From assembly GCF_003369915.1 (NCBI RefSeq), contig NC_046676.1:9579501-9643500 (forward strand): 64,000 nucleotides of DNA, written 5' to 3'. The notes beneath the pieces were generated by a model. That model was not told the DNA's origin, made no database searches, and saw nothing but the letters and a program-made list of their open reading frames with translations. A program made the translations under genes and the position numbers. Shown piece after piece: positions 13,076 to 24,676 of this stretch. This DNA comes from Drosophila miranda (Eukaryota; Arthropoda; Insecta; Diptera; Drosophilidae). How positions within the stretch are numbered: the stretch's first letter is position 1; each line of letters begins with the position of its first letter.

Positions 13076-13370
13076 CTTGATTGGAGTGGCTTCGTTAACT
13101 GATAGCCTCTCTGCCGGCCCACTGCTCCTTTATATAGTCCGGATTGTGGTCCCTGCCCCACAGGGGGGACGGCAGGTCAACCCACCGATATCTGCCGTGT
13201 GCATCCCCCAACGGGGATTTCGCGTATTTTATTTGCCTCAACGATTAGCAGACTCTATATAAGACTCTACGAGAAAGTGAAGGGAGATCCCATTGTGATT
13301 CCATATTTGCATTCGGAATCCATATACAAAACGGCAATGGAAACCACTAATCCTTCGAATAATTTCCCTC
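13076..13370 (-). promoter_or_regulatory. DptA-1 promoter, duplicated with the gene
   Basis: On the minus strand a TATA box (TATATAAA) lies at 13129-13136, 54 bp before the ATG. NF-kB-like sites are GGGGATTTCG (13213-13222) and GGGAGATCCC (13282-13291). The block is nearly identical to 16016-16310, then homology fades at about 13370. The spacing and motifs fit Relish control; binding has not been shown. Confidence 0.65.
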
Positions 13371-13675
13371 ATAATTTAATATAGTATTTAACAATTAATC
13401 TACATATAAGCCATTTCAAGATCCCATCTTTAAAACCACTAGATGGAACGAGCCCAGTACTCTCTGCTCTATCTGTCATCATTATTCATTCGAATTTGTC
13501 GCTCTCCGGCAAGCGGCAGCATCAGATAGTCACTGCGACATATGTAAATACGAGTGAAAATATAAATTGTTCGTATTTTTTCAATTGATTAAAAGTGTAG
13601 CGTCGTCAACGTCAACAGGAAAACAGTTGCTCAACAGCCACCGCGAGAGTCAGTGAGAGGGAGGGACCGTACAAT
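13371..13675. other. Intergenic DNA and 5' region of the 64-aa peptide gene
   Basis: AT-rich DNA without an open frame. A TATA-like AAAATATAAATTG at about 13556-13568 lies roughly 110 bp before the start codon of the 64-residue peptide gene and could be its promoter. No clear kB site is visible in the last 200 bp. Confidence 0.4.
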
Positions 13676-13922
13676 ATGTGGATACAATCGATATTCCTGC
13701 GAGCATTGACCATTTTATTGGTCGGTTGGGTAAGTCGAGACCACAGCAACAGATATCCGTATGAACTGTATCCTTTTGCAGCTGGGACACGTCATCTGCC
13801 AGTCGGCTGACCATCATCTGCTGACCTTTGGACAGTCGGGCGATGGACCGCCGGGCAAAATCGAGTTTCCCGTCTGGGACGATGCCCAGGGAGAGTGGCC
13901 GGGCCTGTCGGATCACTACTAG
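13676..13922 (+). CDS. Small secreted peptide, 64 aa (unrecognised)
   Basis: Two exons, 13676-13729 and 13782-13922, are joined by a 52-bp phase-0 intron (TGG/GTAAGT donor, TTTTGCAG acceptor). The intron falls inside the signal peptide, which reads MWIQSIFLRALTILLVGW and then LGHVICQ. The mature part of about 40 residues is acidic and ends WPGLSDHY, with a central GQSGDGPPGKIEF segment and no cysteine pair. The gene lies on the plus strand between the two DptA copies. It resembles the 57-aa gene at 11042 in size, phase-0 intron and secretory character, though the sequences are not clearly alike. An immune-induced role is inferred from position only. Confidence 0.6.
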
Positions 13923-15706
13923 AGATGCATTCTTGGGTGCCAAACAAAACACATAACACACAGCACACTGACATTTTGTCCAACGATGCAAAGCATTTAT
14001 GACTCCGCGCAAAAGTATGCAACGCTTTTGGGTCGCGTAGAGTCGTTGAAGAATTTCATAGCATACTTTTAGCGATAATAAAATGAGCATAAAAATTACA
14101 ATTTCTTTTTTAAATGATAGTAAAAAATATTGCAATAACAGTACTTTATTTATTTTCATTTTTTAGTGGATAAAATTGTAGATGTGTTCTTTTAAAATTC
14201 GAAGAAGATGGATATCATAGCTGCCATCCATTTTCTGTGGGGTATCACAGCTGCCATCCATCTTCTGTGGTTAGATGATATAATAGATGATCCGTCCTGT
14301 AAACCGTGAACAGCATCTGTAGATCTGTCTGGCTTGCAGCTGTCTTATTTCGTTCATCGACAGGAACCCCAGCAAAGTGGCGGCATGCCAGCACCCCTGG
14401 CAATATTTACTTGTACCTGGGGAAAAAAGGCGTACATGTGGCAGCCAATTCGAAGTTCAATTTCCTGTCAATCCCGAATTCGAGAGAAAAGGTTGTCTGG
14501 CGAAAAGGCTTCGTTTAGCCCCTCGAAATGGACGGGTATACCTCCTTTTGGCTGGCAGATCCTTGACGGAATAGAGTGACAAATACCTTGGATCATTCAG
14601 ATTGAAGTAAAATCTGCCTAGAAACTTGTAGAACTTTGCTCTGGAAAACTCTCTGAATCGTTTAGAGGCAGAAAATGAAAATCAATTTTGCCACAGTTCA
14701 ATGGACTTTTACGACAAGTGCGTGTCAGTTGAATGAAAAAATAATTGCGACCATTAAAAGCCAGCCCGCAATCCAGGTGAGGTTGCCATGCCCCTGCCAG
14801 TAACTGGATCAACCCCCAGCCCCCAGTCGCCGTTCCTGAGTTCCAATTCCAGTCCTAGGCACTCAATGAAATGGGAATTAGCCAGGAACTGTGCTCGCAT
14901 TAATGGCCGCCGATTGAGTCCCTAGAATCAGGGCTATGCCTCGAGCAGGAATCGAGGAGGTGGCAGCTTTGACACGCTTCCAAGTGCCGTCTCCGCCGCC
15001 GCCGCCACAGCCCCGTGCCTCTGCCTAAGCACTATCAATGCGATTTGGCCCTGGCACGCGAGGAAACTTTTCCGCTGCAGTGCATCGGCTGTGGGAATCG
15101 AGTCCTTTGACTGCGGCATGGTAATTGCGTTAATTTTGCTCGAATTACGTTTCACATCATCAAATTGTTTCTGCCACAAGCCACGCCTTCTCCAGTGGTG
15201 TGTTTGCAGTCTCTAACGGGCTTGCATGTTTGGCGGCACTTTTGAGGATCTGTGCCCCACTTTGCCCCCGCCTGCGGCAGTTGCATGTCGACAACATAAT
15301 TGTTTCGCCTTACAATTTTACACAAATTAAAGCAGGCTCGCGTCTTTCGTTTGATATGACAAGTGCATGTCACCCGACAAGTTCCAGTCACCCTCAAGCA
15401 GCCGCCAGCCGCTGACTCACCCAGCCATCCCACCGGCTCACCCAACCACCCACTGCCGACCCCCACCAGAGTCCATTGACCCAGCTTCAGTAATTACACA
15501 TACATAATGCGCGGCTTCGACCAACGTGCTTGACCCTCAGTGCGACTGATGACATGAAAAGTCCTCCCCCAAGAAGGGTCTCGGATCGCCCCAGCAATAA
15601 AGTATGAGCATAGCGCCACGTCAGAGCCAGAAAGGCCAAGAACAAAAGTTATGGATAGACATAGTATATTTTTCATATTTTAGAAAGGTGGAAAAGAGTG
15701 AGATGT
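13923..15706. other. Intergenic DNA between the peptide gene and DptA-2
   Basis: No supportable gene. A short direct repeat around GGTATCACAGCTGCCATCCA occurs at about 14210-14270. The frames at 14306-14579 overlap one another without homology or splice support. The stretch separates the two DptA-type copies. Confidence 0.45.
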
Positions 15707-16015
15707 CTACCATCTGTAGCGGTAGTTGGTGCCAACGCTGTAGCTCGGCTCCGAGTTGCCCCACTTTCCGCCCAAACGCTGGGCATATCCGCCGTTCACG
15801 TCGATCTCGTGCCGCCCGTTGTCGCTCCTCCACACGTTCTCGCTGCCACGCACTCCAAAGTTGAATCCCTCGCGCTCCTGGGCCCCGCCGCCGCCCTGCA
15901 AGTTGAGGGGATAGCGAGGAGGTGGCGTCGAGGGCATCGTCATGTCATCGGCCGGATATGCCACCACAGCACCGACAATGCAGCAGAGCAGAGCGAGGAC
16001 GATTGTAGACTGCAT
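15707..16015 (-). CDS. DptA: Diptericin A-type antimicrobial peptide, copy 2
   Basis: This single-exon gene encodes the same 102 residues as 12767-13075, with the same signal peptide, P domain and G domain. The coding regions lie exactly 2,940 bp apart and differ at only a couple of silent bases (for example near 15887 and 15914). Homology starts at about 15705, just past the stop codon, and extends through the promoter to about 16310. The 3' flanks are unrelated. Identity of this degree means either a recent duplication or continuing gene conversion. Both copies look functional. The 64-aa peptide gene lies between them on the other strand, so the duplicated segment is not a simple head-to-tail pair. 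Confidence 0.93.
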   Translation of the reverse strand: MQSTIVLALLCCIVGAVVAYPADDMTMPSTPPPRYPLNLQGGGGAQEREGFNFGVRGSENVWRSDNGRHEIDVNGGYAQRLGGKWGNSEPSYSVGTNYRYRW

Positions 16016-16310
16016 CTTGATTGGAGTGGCTTCGTTAACTGATAGCTTCTCTGCCAGCCCACTGCTCCTTTATATAGTCCGGATTGTGGTCCCTGCCCCA
16101 CAGGGGGGACGACAGGTCATCCCACTGATATCTGCCGTGTGCATCCCCCAACGGGGATTTCGCTCATTTTATTTGACTCAACGATTAGCAGACTCTATAT
16201 AAGACTCTACGAGAAAGTGAAGGGAGATCCCATTGAGATTCCATATTTGCATTCGGAATCCATATACAAAACGGCAATGGAAACCACTAATCCTTCGGAC
16301 AATTTAGCTC
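16016..16310 (-). promoter_or_regulatory. DptA-2 promoter
   Basis: The TATA box is at 16069-16076. The kB-like sites GGGGATTTCG (16153-16162) and GGGAGATCCC (16222-16231) are conserved with copy 1. Scattered substitutions between the two promoters contrast with the nearly unchanged coding sequence. Induction by Relish is inferred. Confidence 0.65.
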
Positions 16311-17250
16311 CTAATTTAAGAGAATGGAGAAAGTACATCGGAAAAGTAATCCAAATGTCTACGGGTATCTGCCATAACAGGGCTGTCTTGAGTACCTACC
16401 AATTATTGAAACGAGTAGTATCCACGTGGCCCACTGATCTGCCGGACACATTCAGTTTTCATTCAGTTTTCGCTCTACCCGCAACGGCCACATCAGCGGC
16501 GGCAGCAGGGCTGAGATTTATGATCATTTGCCGGCACAGCGCTTACCAATAAATAGGTGGGCTCCCAGATAAGATATGGCTTGCTTATAAGTAGCGGAGA
16601 CTACTCCCGATTCTCCCACAGATACACACTTACCAGCACGTACTATGTATCTGCAAGTGTGTGGGTCAGCGTATCTCGCAGTCAAATCAATGGCCCATTC
16701 AAGGTGCAGACGTGTGCAAGTGGCAGACGAACCCCAATCGCACCTTGGTGTGGAACTATTGAAAGGCTTCCTTACGAGCAACACATCCTAACAAGAAGAT
16801 ATATCCGAAACGATCCATGATATAATGATAGGTTGTATATTCAATGAAGGAGCAAGATAATTAATCTCTTAGAATAAGTGTATGTAACTAATAATATCTG
16901 AGACTTCGCCTATTGGCATGTGGCCTAAGGCCAGCCACTCACTTAGCTGAGTAAAAGTGTAAACAGTCTCTAGCCGCAGAGCTCGGAGATCAAAGATCAG
17001 GTGGAAAGGTCGCGCCTGGTACCACTGTACCTGGCTCGGGCGTGACGACTTTATCAAATTTATTATTAGTTTATAGTATAAGCAGAGAGACATTACGTTT
17101 TGATAGAGCCGGGTCTCCGCTAGTCAGTTCAATATCGTCTCTCTGGGAGTGCGGTTGTGCCAGCTACGACGTGGATTTAGGTCGTTATCTTTGAGGTGAT
17201 CGAAGCTCATTTGAATTCAAGCCAAGAGCTAATTGCGGCAGTGGGCAGAA
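16311..17250. other. Intergenic DNA before the first Jheh gene
   Basis: No gene is supported. The last 100 bp probably hold the 5' UTR of the first Jheh gene. The 137-codon frame at 16139-16552 runs through the DptA-2 promoter and is not credible. Confidence 0.45.
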
Positions 17251-18770
17251 ATGAAGTGCCTGATAGTGGTCGGGGTGATTGTGGCCGTGTTGGGAGCCTT
17301 TGTCGGCTACGGCTACTTGGTGTTCTCGGAGCTGACACGTCCGCTACCGAAGCCGGAGTTCAGCGACAGCACGTACTGGGGTCCCGGCGAGGCCAAAAAC
17401 TATGTGCCCGACAAGAAGATCTACGAGTTCCGGCTGGACGTGCCACAGGCGGAGATCGAGGATCTGCGCCGGCAGCTGAATCGCACCCTGCGGCTCGCCG
17501 AGCCACTCGACGGCATCTCGTTCGAGTACGGTTTCAACTCCTATGCCTTGGACCAGTTTGTTGAGTACTGGCGCGACAAGTATCTGACCAAATGGGATGA
17601 GCGCCAGGAGCTGTTCAACAAATTCAAACAGTACACCACCGAGATCCAGGGGTTCGTATGTCGCTTGTTCTGCGGTGTACTTTAATTTGATTTTTCATTC
17701 TCTGCAGCCTGAATATTCACTTTATTCGCGAGAAGGCTAGCGCGGAGGCAGCCGCCAAGAAGCATGTCTATCCTCTGCTGCTGCTGCACGGCTGGCCGGG
17801 ATCGGTGCGTGAGTTCTACGACATTATTCCCATGCTGACCAACGACCAGAACGTGACGGACTATGCCTTCGAGGTGGTGGCTCCCTCCCTGGTGGGCTAC
17901 GGATGGTCTGATGTAAGCTCCTTTTGCTCCCAACCAGCCATATACCTTTGCTGATGCTTTGTTCTATAGGCTGCCACTCGTCCCGGATTCAATGCCGCCG
18001 AAATGGCCACCGTGATGAGGAACCTGATGCTGCGTCTGGGCCACAAGAAGTTCTTCATTCAGGGCGGCGACTGGGGCAGCATCATCGGCAGCAACCTGGC
18101 CACCCTCTATCCGGAGAACGTGATCGGCTATCACTCCAACATGTGCGTCCTCAACTCGCCATTGGCCATCCTCAAGGGAATCTATGGCACCTACTTCTCG
18201 GAAAAGATTATTCCCTCGCGGTTCTTCTACGACCACCACTTCCCCGTGTGGGACAAGTACGCGGAGCTGCTGCGGGAGAGCGGCTACTTCCACATCCAGG
18301 CCACCAAGCCGGACACCATTGGTGCTGCCCTCGCCACCAGCCCGGTCGGCCTTGCCGCCTACATTCTCGAGAAGTTCCAGTACTGCACCAATCCCGGCAT
18401 GCAGCAGGACTTTGGGGCCATCGTCACCGTCTTTGGCCTCGAGCCCGTGCTGGACAACCTCATGGTCTACTACCTGACCAACTCGATCACCACTGCGGTC
18501 CGTTTCTACGCGGAGAACGTGTCCAAGGCGTACCGCGATCTGCAGCTGGACCGAGTGCCCACGCCCGTGCCCATGGGCTGCTCCCGTTTCCGCTACGATC
18601 TGCCCTCCGTCACAGACTGGCAGCTGCGCGACAAGTTCCCCAACCTGAAGCACTCCATGTACTTCCAGCAGGGCAGCCACTTTGCCGCCATGGAGATGCC
18701 TGCCATGCTGTACCAGGATTTCACCGCCTTCGTTGGCAAGATCGGTCTCCACGGTGAGAAGCCAAAATAA
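17251..18770 (+). CDS. Jheh: Juvenile hormone epoxide hydrolase, paralogue 1
   Basis: Three exons (17251-17651, 17708-17912, 17970-18770) encode 468 residues. An N-terminal membrane anchor (about 3-25) precedes the EHN domain with FEYGFNSYALDQFVEYWRDKY and an alpha/beta hydrolase domain. The oxyanion-type HGWPGS motif, the nucleophile Asp in GGDWGS (about D236) and His in GSHFAAME (about H439) are present. JHEH is a microsomal enzyme that opens the epoxide of juvenile hormone to the diol. The first donor (GG/GTTCGT) is weak but fixed by the phase-1 splice shared with its neighbours. Paralogue 2 has an extra intron after the first 67 codons that is absent here. The ATG at 17251 was chosen over an in-frame one at 17233, because it directly precedes the membrane anchor. 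Confidence 0.93.
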
Positions 18771-19387
18771 AGTAGTTTTTTTCTATGATTAGCAAAGATA
18801 TGGAGATTTATTTTGGAAGGGGTGTAGGGGTTTGTTTCTCGGAGAAACGTTCTTATGTTCTTATGCACCAAATTCCACAAAATATTTACGATCAAACAAA
18901 AATAAACAATTTGTTGGCAATGCTCGTAAAAGCTGATATCAAAAACAGCTGCGATAGCTTTTGTACGGGTGTATCGTTTCGTTGTCTGGAATGAGAGCTT
19001 TTGACTGTTGATAATTCAAATTGTGGGTGATCATAGTCCACCCATGGACAAATGGGCAGGGCTGCCACACAGTGCCAATTGATAATTCAACTGCTAGATC
19101 GTCATCATGTAGAACACATTTATATTTCATAGAGATATCCATTAACATTCTAAGCATGAATCGCCAGAGCTCAATTGAGATCCAAAGCTTTTGAAACAAT
19201 ATCGCCTCGTCATGCTCGCTTTGCAGTGTGCAGCTGTGATTGCAAAGCTTAAAACAGAAGCCAAAGCCCGCCGGCGAAAGCTTTCGTGCGCTGTGAGTTT
19301 GGCAAACCAAAATTAATTCTGTCTGGTATTTCGAGCCGATCGGCTGCAATTGAAATAAAGTTGAATAGTATAAAATAATTGTGCATC
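18771..19387. other. Intergenic DNA between Jheh paralogues 1 and 2
   Basis: No gene is seen. A polyadenylation-type AATAAAC lies at about 18901. The region before 19387 should hold the promoter and 5' UTR of the next Jheh gene. Confidence 0.45.
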
Positions 19388-21064
19388 ATGTCGAATGTAT
19401 TTGTCCGATTTTTGATCGGAGGCCTGGCTCTGCTGGCCGCCATAGGCTACAAGAACTACCGCGATCTGGCGGCGCCCGGCAAGCGGCCCGATCTCGACAA
19501 CAATGCCTACTGGGGACCAAAGCTAGGCAAGCAGATCTACAAGGAGAACAAGGCCATCTTGCCGTATGACATCACCGTCAATCCAGAGGTAAGGGACCAT
19601 TGATCTGTTGTACTTCTAAGTGATCTGATGATGATGCTTTGATCCCCAGGTAATAGCCGATCTGAAGAGCCAACTGAGTCGTCCTCTAAAGCTGCAGGAG
19701 CCGCTGGAGGGTGTGGGCTTTGAGTACGGATTCAATGCGAATGAGCTGCGCCAGGTGGTGAAATACTGGCGAGATACCTATCTGACCAACTGGAGCGAGC
19801 GCGAGCAGTATCTGAAGAAACTGGATCACTTCCAAACCGAGATACAGGGGTGAGTAGATGATAGGCTCATTCTTCGTATTGAGAGTTCTAACGAATGGAA
19901 ACGAGTTCTCGGTTCATGCATATTTAGTTTGCAGTTTGAACGCATTAACAATTGACATTGGTAACCTCCTGCTAACCCCTGTTGCACCTTTTTGCAGATT
20001 GAAAATTCACTTTATTCATGCCAAGCCGAGCAAGGAGGCCGGAAAGCAGGGCAAGAAGGTGCTGCCCCTGCTCTTGATGCACGGCTGGCCGGGCACCGTT
20101 CGCGAATTCTACGATTTCATTCCCCTGCTGACCACGCCGAGCGACAAGAGCGACTACGTCTTCGAGGTGATTGCGCCCAGCTTGCCGGGCTATGGATGGT
20201 CTCAGGTAGGTCTAAGAGGAAAACGCTTTTCACTGGACATCCCATCAGTAACATGACTGCTTCTCCTCCTTCTGCTATTAGGGATCTTCAAAGACTGGCT
20301 TTGGAGTGGCCCAAGTGGCAGTGGTGATGCGCAATCTGATGCTGCGTCTGGGCTTTGAGAAGTTTCTCGTCCAGGGCGGTGACTGGGGCTCGCTGATAGG
20401 CTCCAATGTGGCCGCGCTTTTCCCGGAGAATGTGCTCGGCTATCACTCGAACATGTGCGCCAACAACAGTCCCATGGGCAGCCTGAAGTTGGTCCTGTCC
20501 TTTGTCTTTCCCAGCTGGTTCGTCGACGGCCAGTTCGCGCATTTCTACAAGGGCGCTGGTGGCCTCTTCAAGACCATCATGGAGGAGATGGGCTATGCCC
20601 ACATCCAGGCCACCAAGCCGGACACTGTTGGCAATGCTCTGATCGATAACCCGGTTGGGCTGGCCTCCTACATCCTGGAAAAGTTCTCAACGTGGACGAA
20701 TCCCACGTTCATGGCACTACCAGATGGCGGCCTTACCAAGCGCTTCACCTACGACCAGCTGCTGGACAACGTCATGATCTACTATGTGACCAACTCGATC
20801 ACCACCTCCATGCGCCTGTACTCCGAGACGATGAACAAGGCACAACTTGCCCTGGCTGTCGACTCGGTGCCCATTACGGCCAAGACTGGATGCACTCGAT
20901 TCGCCCATGAAATCGCACACAACCCCGATGCCATTCTGGCCAACAAATTCCCCAATCTGGTGCACAGCACCTATTTCGAGGACGGCGGACATTTCCCGGC
21001 CTTCGAGCTACCGGAGCAGCTGTACGCAGACTTCACGGCCTTTGTGCAGAAAGCCGATCTCTAA
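19388..21064 (+). CDS. Jheh: Juvenile hormone epoxide hydrolase, paralogue 2
   Basis: Four exons (19388-19588, 19650-19849, 19998-20205, 20282-21064) encode 463 residues. The N-terminal anchor runs from about residue 5 to 22. The EHN domain contains FEYGFNANELRQVVKYWRD, and the hydrolase domain has HGWPGT, GGDWGS (about D237) and GGHFPAFE (about H440). Start and splice phases agree with the third paralogue. The protein is the same enzyme class as its neighbours and all three are transcribed in the same direction, as in the D. melanogaster Jheh1-3 cluster. I cannot assign the numbers 1-3 with certainty. A possible polyadenylation signal AATAAATA lies at about 21090. Confidence 0.93.
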
Positions 21065-21835
21065 TCGAATTTCGTATTCGCTTGGAATGCAATAAATACG
21101 CTTATGTTTTTCGCTGTTTAAACAATCGCATTCACCGCTGTTAAGAATGGCGATATCTGTTTTGAAAATTAAACTAAACCCAAACTATATGATAACACTG
21201 GTCTTATCTTATGTGAAAACCGAAAGTTGAAGAGCCACGCATACATACAAGAGTCCCTACGAATACATATATGTACATATATATTTATCAGAGCTCAGAC
21301 AACTCTTACATAATATGTGGAGATCAGAATACCTTAGCAACGGTTGCGCATTGTATACCCTCTATCAAAGCTTTTTTCACATCGAAATACCCCCAAGCCA
21401 GTTCCTAATAAGAGAGTAGAAGCTTAGGCTACCTGTGGGACTGGGGGTACGTCCACGTTTCAGCTGCGTCGCAAAATATATCATTTAACGACGACCCTCT
21501 CCATGATCACTCTCGCCCAAAAACAAGCCCCAGACTTTAACGATCCGGAGAGCCCCTACAGAGTTTCAGTAGATCCAAAGTACACCCCACGATATGCCTT
21601 AACTAATCAACTCTTCGTGGGCCGGCGTAGGGCATTAGTTTGTCAAACAAAAATGCTTATCATCATGAGTTAAATGTTCGAGAGCTGCGCCCACCACAAT
21701 GATACTCATTTCTGGGACAGAGCTGCAGTCTAGGAGAATTGATAGTCAGCATGCCATTTGCTATAGTCCGATTGGGCGACGGCGGGACCGGTCATTGTGA
21801 GTTGAACTCTGGCGGTGTAAGGTAATCGCTTCGTT
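21065..21835. other. Intergenic DNA between Jheh paralogues 2 and 3
   Basis: No gene is seen. The stretch is AT-rich with ATACATATATG-type repeats near 21260-21285. The segment before 21836 should contain the promoter of the third Jheh gene. Confidence 0.45.
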
Positions 21836-23432
21836 ATGTCCGTCACACTGAAAATTCTGGTGCTGGTTCTGGCCATTGGGGGCGGCCTAATCTATAAGAA
21901 CGTCAGCCAGCTCTGGGCAGATTTGCCTGCCCCGAAACTGGATCCGCAGGAATGGTGGGGCGATGAGGCCCAGCCCAAGGACTATGCAGCCTATCTGGCC
22001 AACAGCTCGGAGGTGATTGGCAATCGGCTCAGCTATCCGGAGAAGGTAAGCTTCTAAGAAAAGTATGAAGTACATTCTAACCGTGCCTTCCGTAGACCAT
22101 CACGGATTTGTTTACTCGCTTGAATCGCACTCTGCGCCTCACTCCCCCACTGGAGGGCGTGGCCTTTGAGTACGGCTTCAACACGGACTATCTTAAGGAA
22201 GTGGTGGAGTACTGGAGAGACGATTACCTGCCGCGTTGGCGCGAACGCGAAGTCTTCCTTTGGCAATTCAATCATTTCACCACCGATATTCAGGGGTGAG
22301 GCGATAAGCTCTTATCAGCCACCAGAGCGAGTCGAATGATAGTGTTGATTGACAATTTCAGGCTACGCATGCACTTCCTCCACCTGATGGTCTACGACGA
22401 GAACAAAGTGGGCAAGCAGCACTATCCGGTGCTCCTGCTGCACGGCTGGCCGGGATCGGTCCGCGAGTTCTACGATCTGATTCACCTGCTCCATCAGTCC
22501 AATCTGGATAAGAACAACAAGTACATCTTCGACGTGATTGTGCCCAGTTTGCCAGGCTATGGCTGGTCCCAGGTAGGTTTATATTAAACTATAATAATCT
22601 CCATGTAACTATCTCGCTGTTCACCCCACAGGGCACGTCACGTAAGGGACTTGGACCTGCCCAAGTGGCCGTGATAATGAGCAACCTTATGGCACGCCTG
22701 GGGTACGATAAGTACTTCATTCAGGGCGGCGATTGGGGCAGCATCATTGGCAGCCACATGGCCACCCTCTACCCGGAGAACGTCCTCGGCTATCACTCCA
22801 ATATGTGCAGCAGCATGAGCCCGAAGTCCCATGTAATGGGTGCGCTGGCCGGGCTGTGGCCCAGTCTCTTTGTGCCCAGTGGCTTCGAGGACCTATTCTT
22901 CCCAAAGTCGCGCCAGCTGAGCTATCTGATTGAGGAGAGCGGCTACTTCCACTTGCAGGCCACCAAGCCGGACACCGTTGGCGCAGCCCTCACCGATAAC
23001 CCAGTCGGCCTGGCCGCCTATATTCTGGAAAAGTTCTCCACGTGGACCAATCCAAGCTACCGGTCCCTGGCCGATGGCGGCATCACGAAGCGCTACACGA
23101 TGGACGCCCTGCTGGACAACGTGATGATCTACTATCTGACCAACTCGATCACCACCTCGCAGCGCCTGTACGCCGAGGCCTACAGCAAGGAGCAGCGTGG
23201 ACTGCTGCTGGAGCGCGTCCCCACCCCGGTACCAACTGGGTGTGCCCGCTTCAAGAGCGATATCATGCATTTCCTGGATATTCAGCTGAAGGATAAGTTC
23301 CCGAACCTGATACACAGCACGTATCACAAACAGGGCGGACACTTTGCTGCCCTCGAGGTGCCCAAAGTGCTGCACAAGGATTTCCTAGAGTTCGTCAAGA
23401 AGGTGGAACAGAAGTTTAATATTAAGCCATAG
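21836..23432 (+). CDS. Jheh: Juvenile hormone epoxide hydrolase, paralogue 3
   Basis: Four exons (21836-22045, 22096-22295, 22362-22572, 22632-23432) encode 473 residues. An N-terminal hydrophobic anchor (about 5-22) precedes the EHN domain with FEYGFNTDYLKEVVEYWRD. The catalytic motifs are HGWPGS, GGDWGS (about D241) and GGHFAALE (about H444). The C-terminal Lys-rich tail ends FNIKP. All introns match paralogue 2 in position and phase, so these two are probably the closer pair in structure. Its role is epoxide hydrolysis of juvenile hormone or related epoxides on the ER membrane. A polyadenylation signal AATAAA is at about 23455. Confidence 0.93.
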
Positions 23433-23765
23433 TAGTTTTATTTTTTTTAAGTTCAATAAAAAGGCCCGCTTTGCTGATATCGATAGCTCCGCTCGATAGC
23501 ACGAATATCATATCCCTGCACGTCACTGCATCCTGGAATGGAAGCATTGGAAATGGTCGGACAATCGAAAAGTGGCGGCAGAAAGTAAGGACAAAGGAAA
23601 CGAACGATAGTAGTGAAAAGGAAAACTGAAAAAATTTACGTGTTGAGTAGGCAGGCCTCGCTCCGACATAAGTTTGACTTTCCGAAAATCAATCCGCAGT
23701 CAATTTTCAGTTTGAAACCCTAGCCCAACAATTCTTTCAGTGAACATAAACGGTAATATCGCACA
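23433..23765. other. Intergenic DNA and 5' region of the EB1-family gene
   Basis: This contains the 3' UTR of Jheh paralogue 3 and the promoter and 5' UTR of the EB1-family gene. A palindromic-looking TATCGATAG at 23478-23486 resembles a DRE/Pannier-type core promoter word (TATCGATA). This is typical of housekeeping fly promoters. Confidence 0.45.
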
Positions 23766-24613
23766 ATGAGTGACCTTAAATTGACCGTAGCCCTAACCAG
23801 CAGCAACGGAGAGAACATGTCGCGCCATGACATGCTGCAATGGGTCAATACCATGGTGCAGGGAAACTTCAAAAAGATCGAAGAGCTGAGCTCAGGTAAG
23901 ATACTGCGTGCGCACGCTGGCGATGTTCTTACTTAGGCCCCAATGCTCTTCTCTTAGGTGTTGCCTACTGCCAAATGATGGAGCTGATCTTCCCCAACTG
24001 CATCAACCTGAAGCGCGTGAAGATGAGCGCAAAGCTGGAGCACGAATGCCTCCACAATCTCAAGTTATTTCAGAGCGCCTTTACCCGCCTCAAGCTGGAC
24101 AAAGCAGTGCCCATCGATCGCTTGATCAAGGGCCGCTTCCAGGACAACTTTGAGTTTCTGCAGTGGTTCAAGAAGTTCTTCGACTCGCAGGCTCCGGGCT
24201 TGGAGAACATCAAATCGGCGGCCAATGCGCCCATTCCGAAACCAATAAAGCCGCGCGGCCTCGCCAAGGAACTTGCCAAAGCAGTGTCGCCACCATCTAA
24301 CGGAAAGGGCGCAGAGGAAGATCTCACCACAAGGGACCTGATAAGCGAGATGCAGACCTTGAACATCAAGATCGACGGGGCCATAGTAACACGCGACGAG
24401 TGCTACAACAAGCTGCTCCAAATCGAACGCCTGATGGACGACGTGACAAACAGCAACATGCACGCGGAGTTCTGCAGCCGCATCTATACCGTGCTTTATA
24501 AGACCATGGATGGCCAGCCCGCTTCAGAAATTCAAGGAATCAATGGAAATGCCAATGGTTATGCCGCCTCCAATAGTGAAATGGTCGAGCCGGAGGCTGA
24601 TGTAGAGTATTGA
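23766..24613 (+). CDS. EB1-family microtubule plus-end protein
   Basis: Two exons (23766-23895, 23958-24613) give 261 residues. The N-terminal calponin-homology domain (about 15-120) shows RHDMLQWVN, GVAYCQMMELIFP and FEFLQWFKKFFD. A basic, Pro-rich linker follows. The EB-homology coiled coil (about 175-235) has the family core KLLQIERLMD. The last residues are acidic and end DVEY, close to the EEY/EEF tail that recruits CAP-Gly proteins in EB1. It is shorter than canonical EB1 (about 290). It is probably one of the diverged Drosophila EB1 paralogues, possibly the CG18190 orthologue, which I recall lying near Jheh on 2R. Microtubule binding is inferred from the domains. Confidence 0.88.
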
Positions 24614-24676
24614 GGTGTTTATAATGTCATTGTTGTTCTTATTTTATTTTGTATTATTAAATCTACATATTGTGCA

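Noticed and set aside
17964-18752. 262-codon frame opposite Jheh paralogue 1
   Set aside because: It is the mirror of a GC-rich coding exon. Similar frames appear opposite other Jheh, TppII and Ack-like exons.
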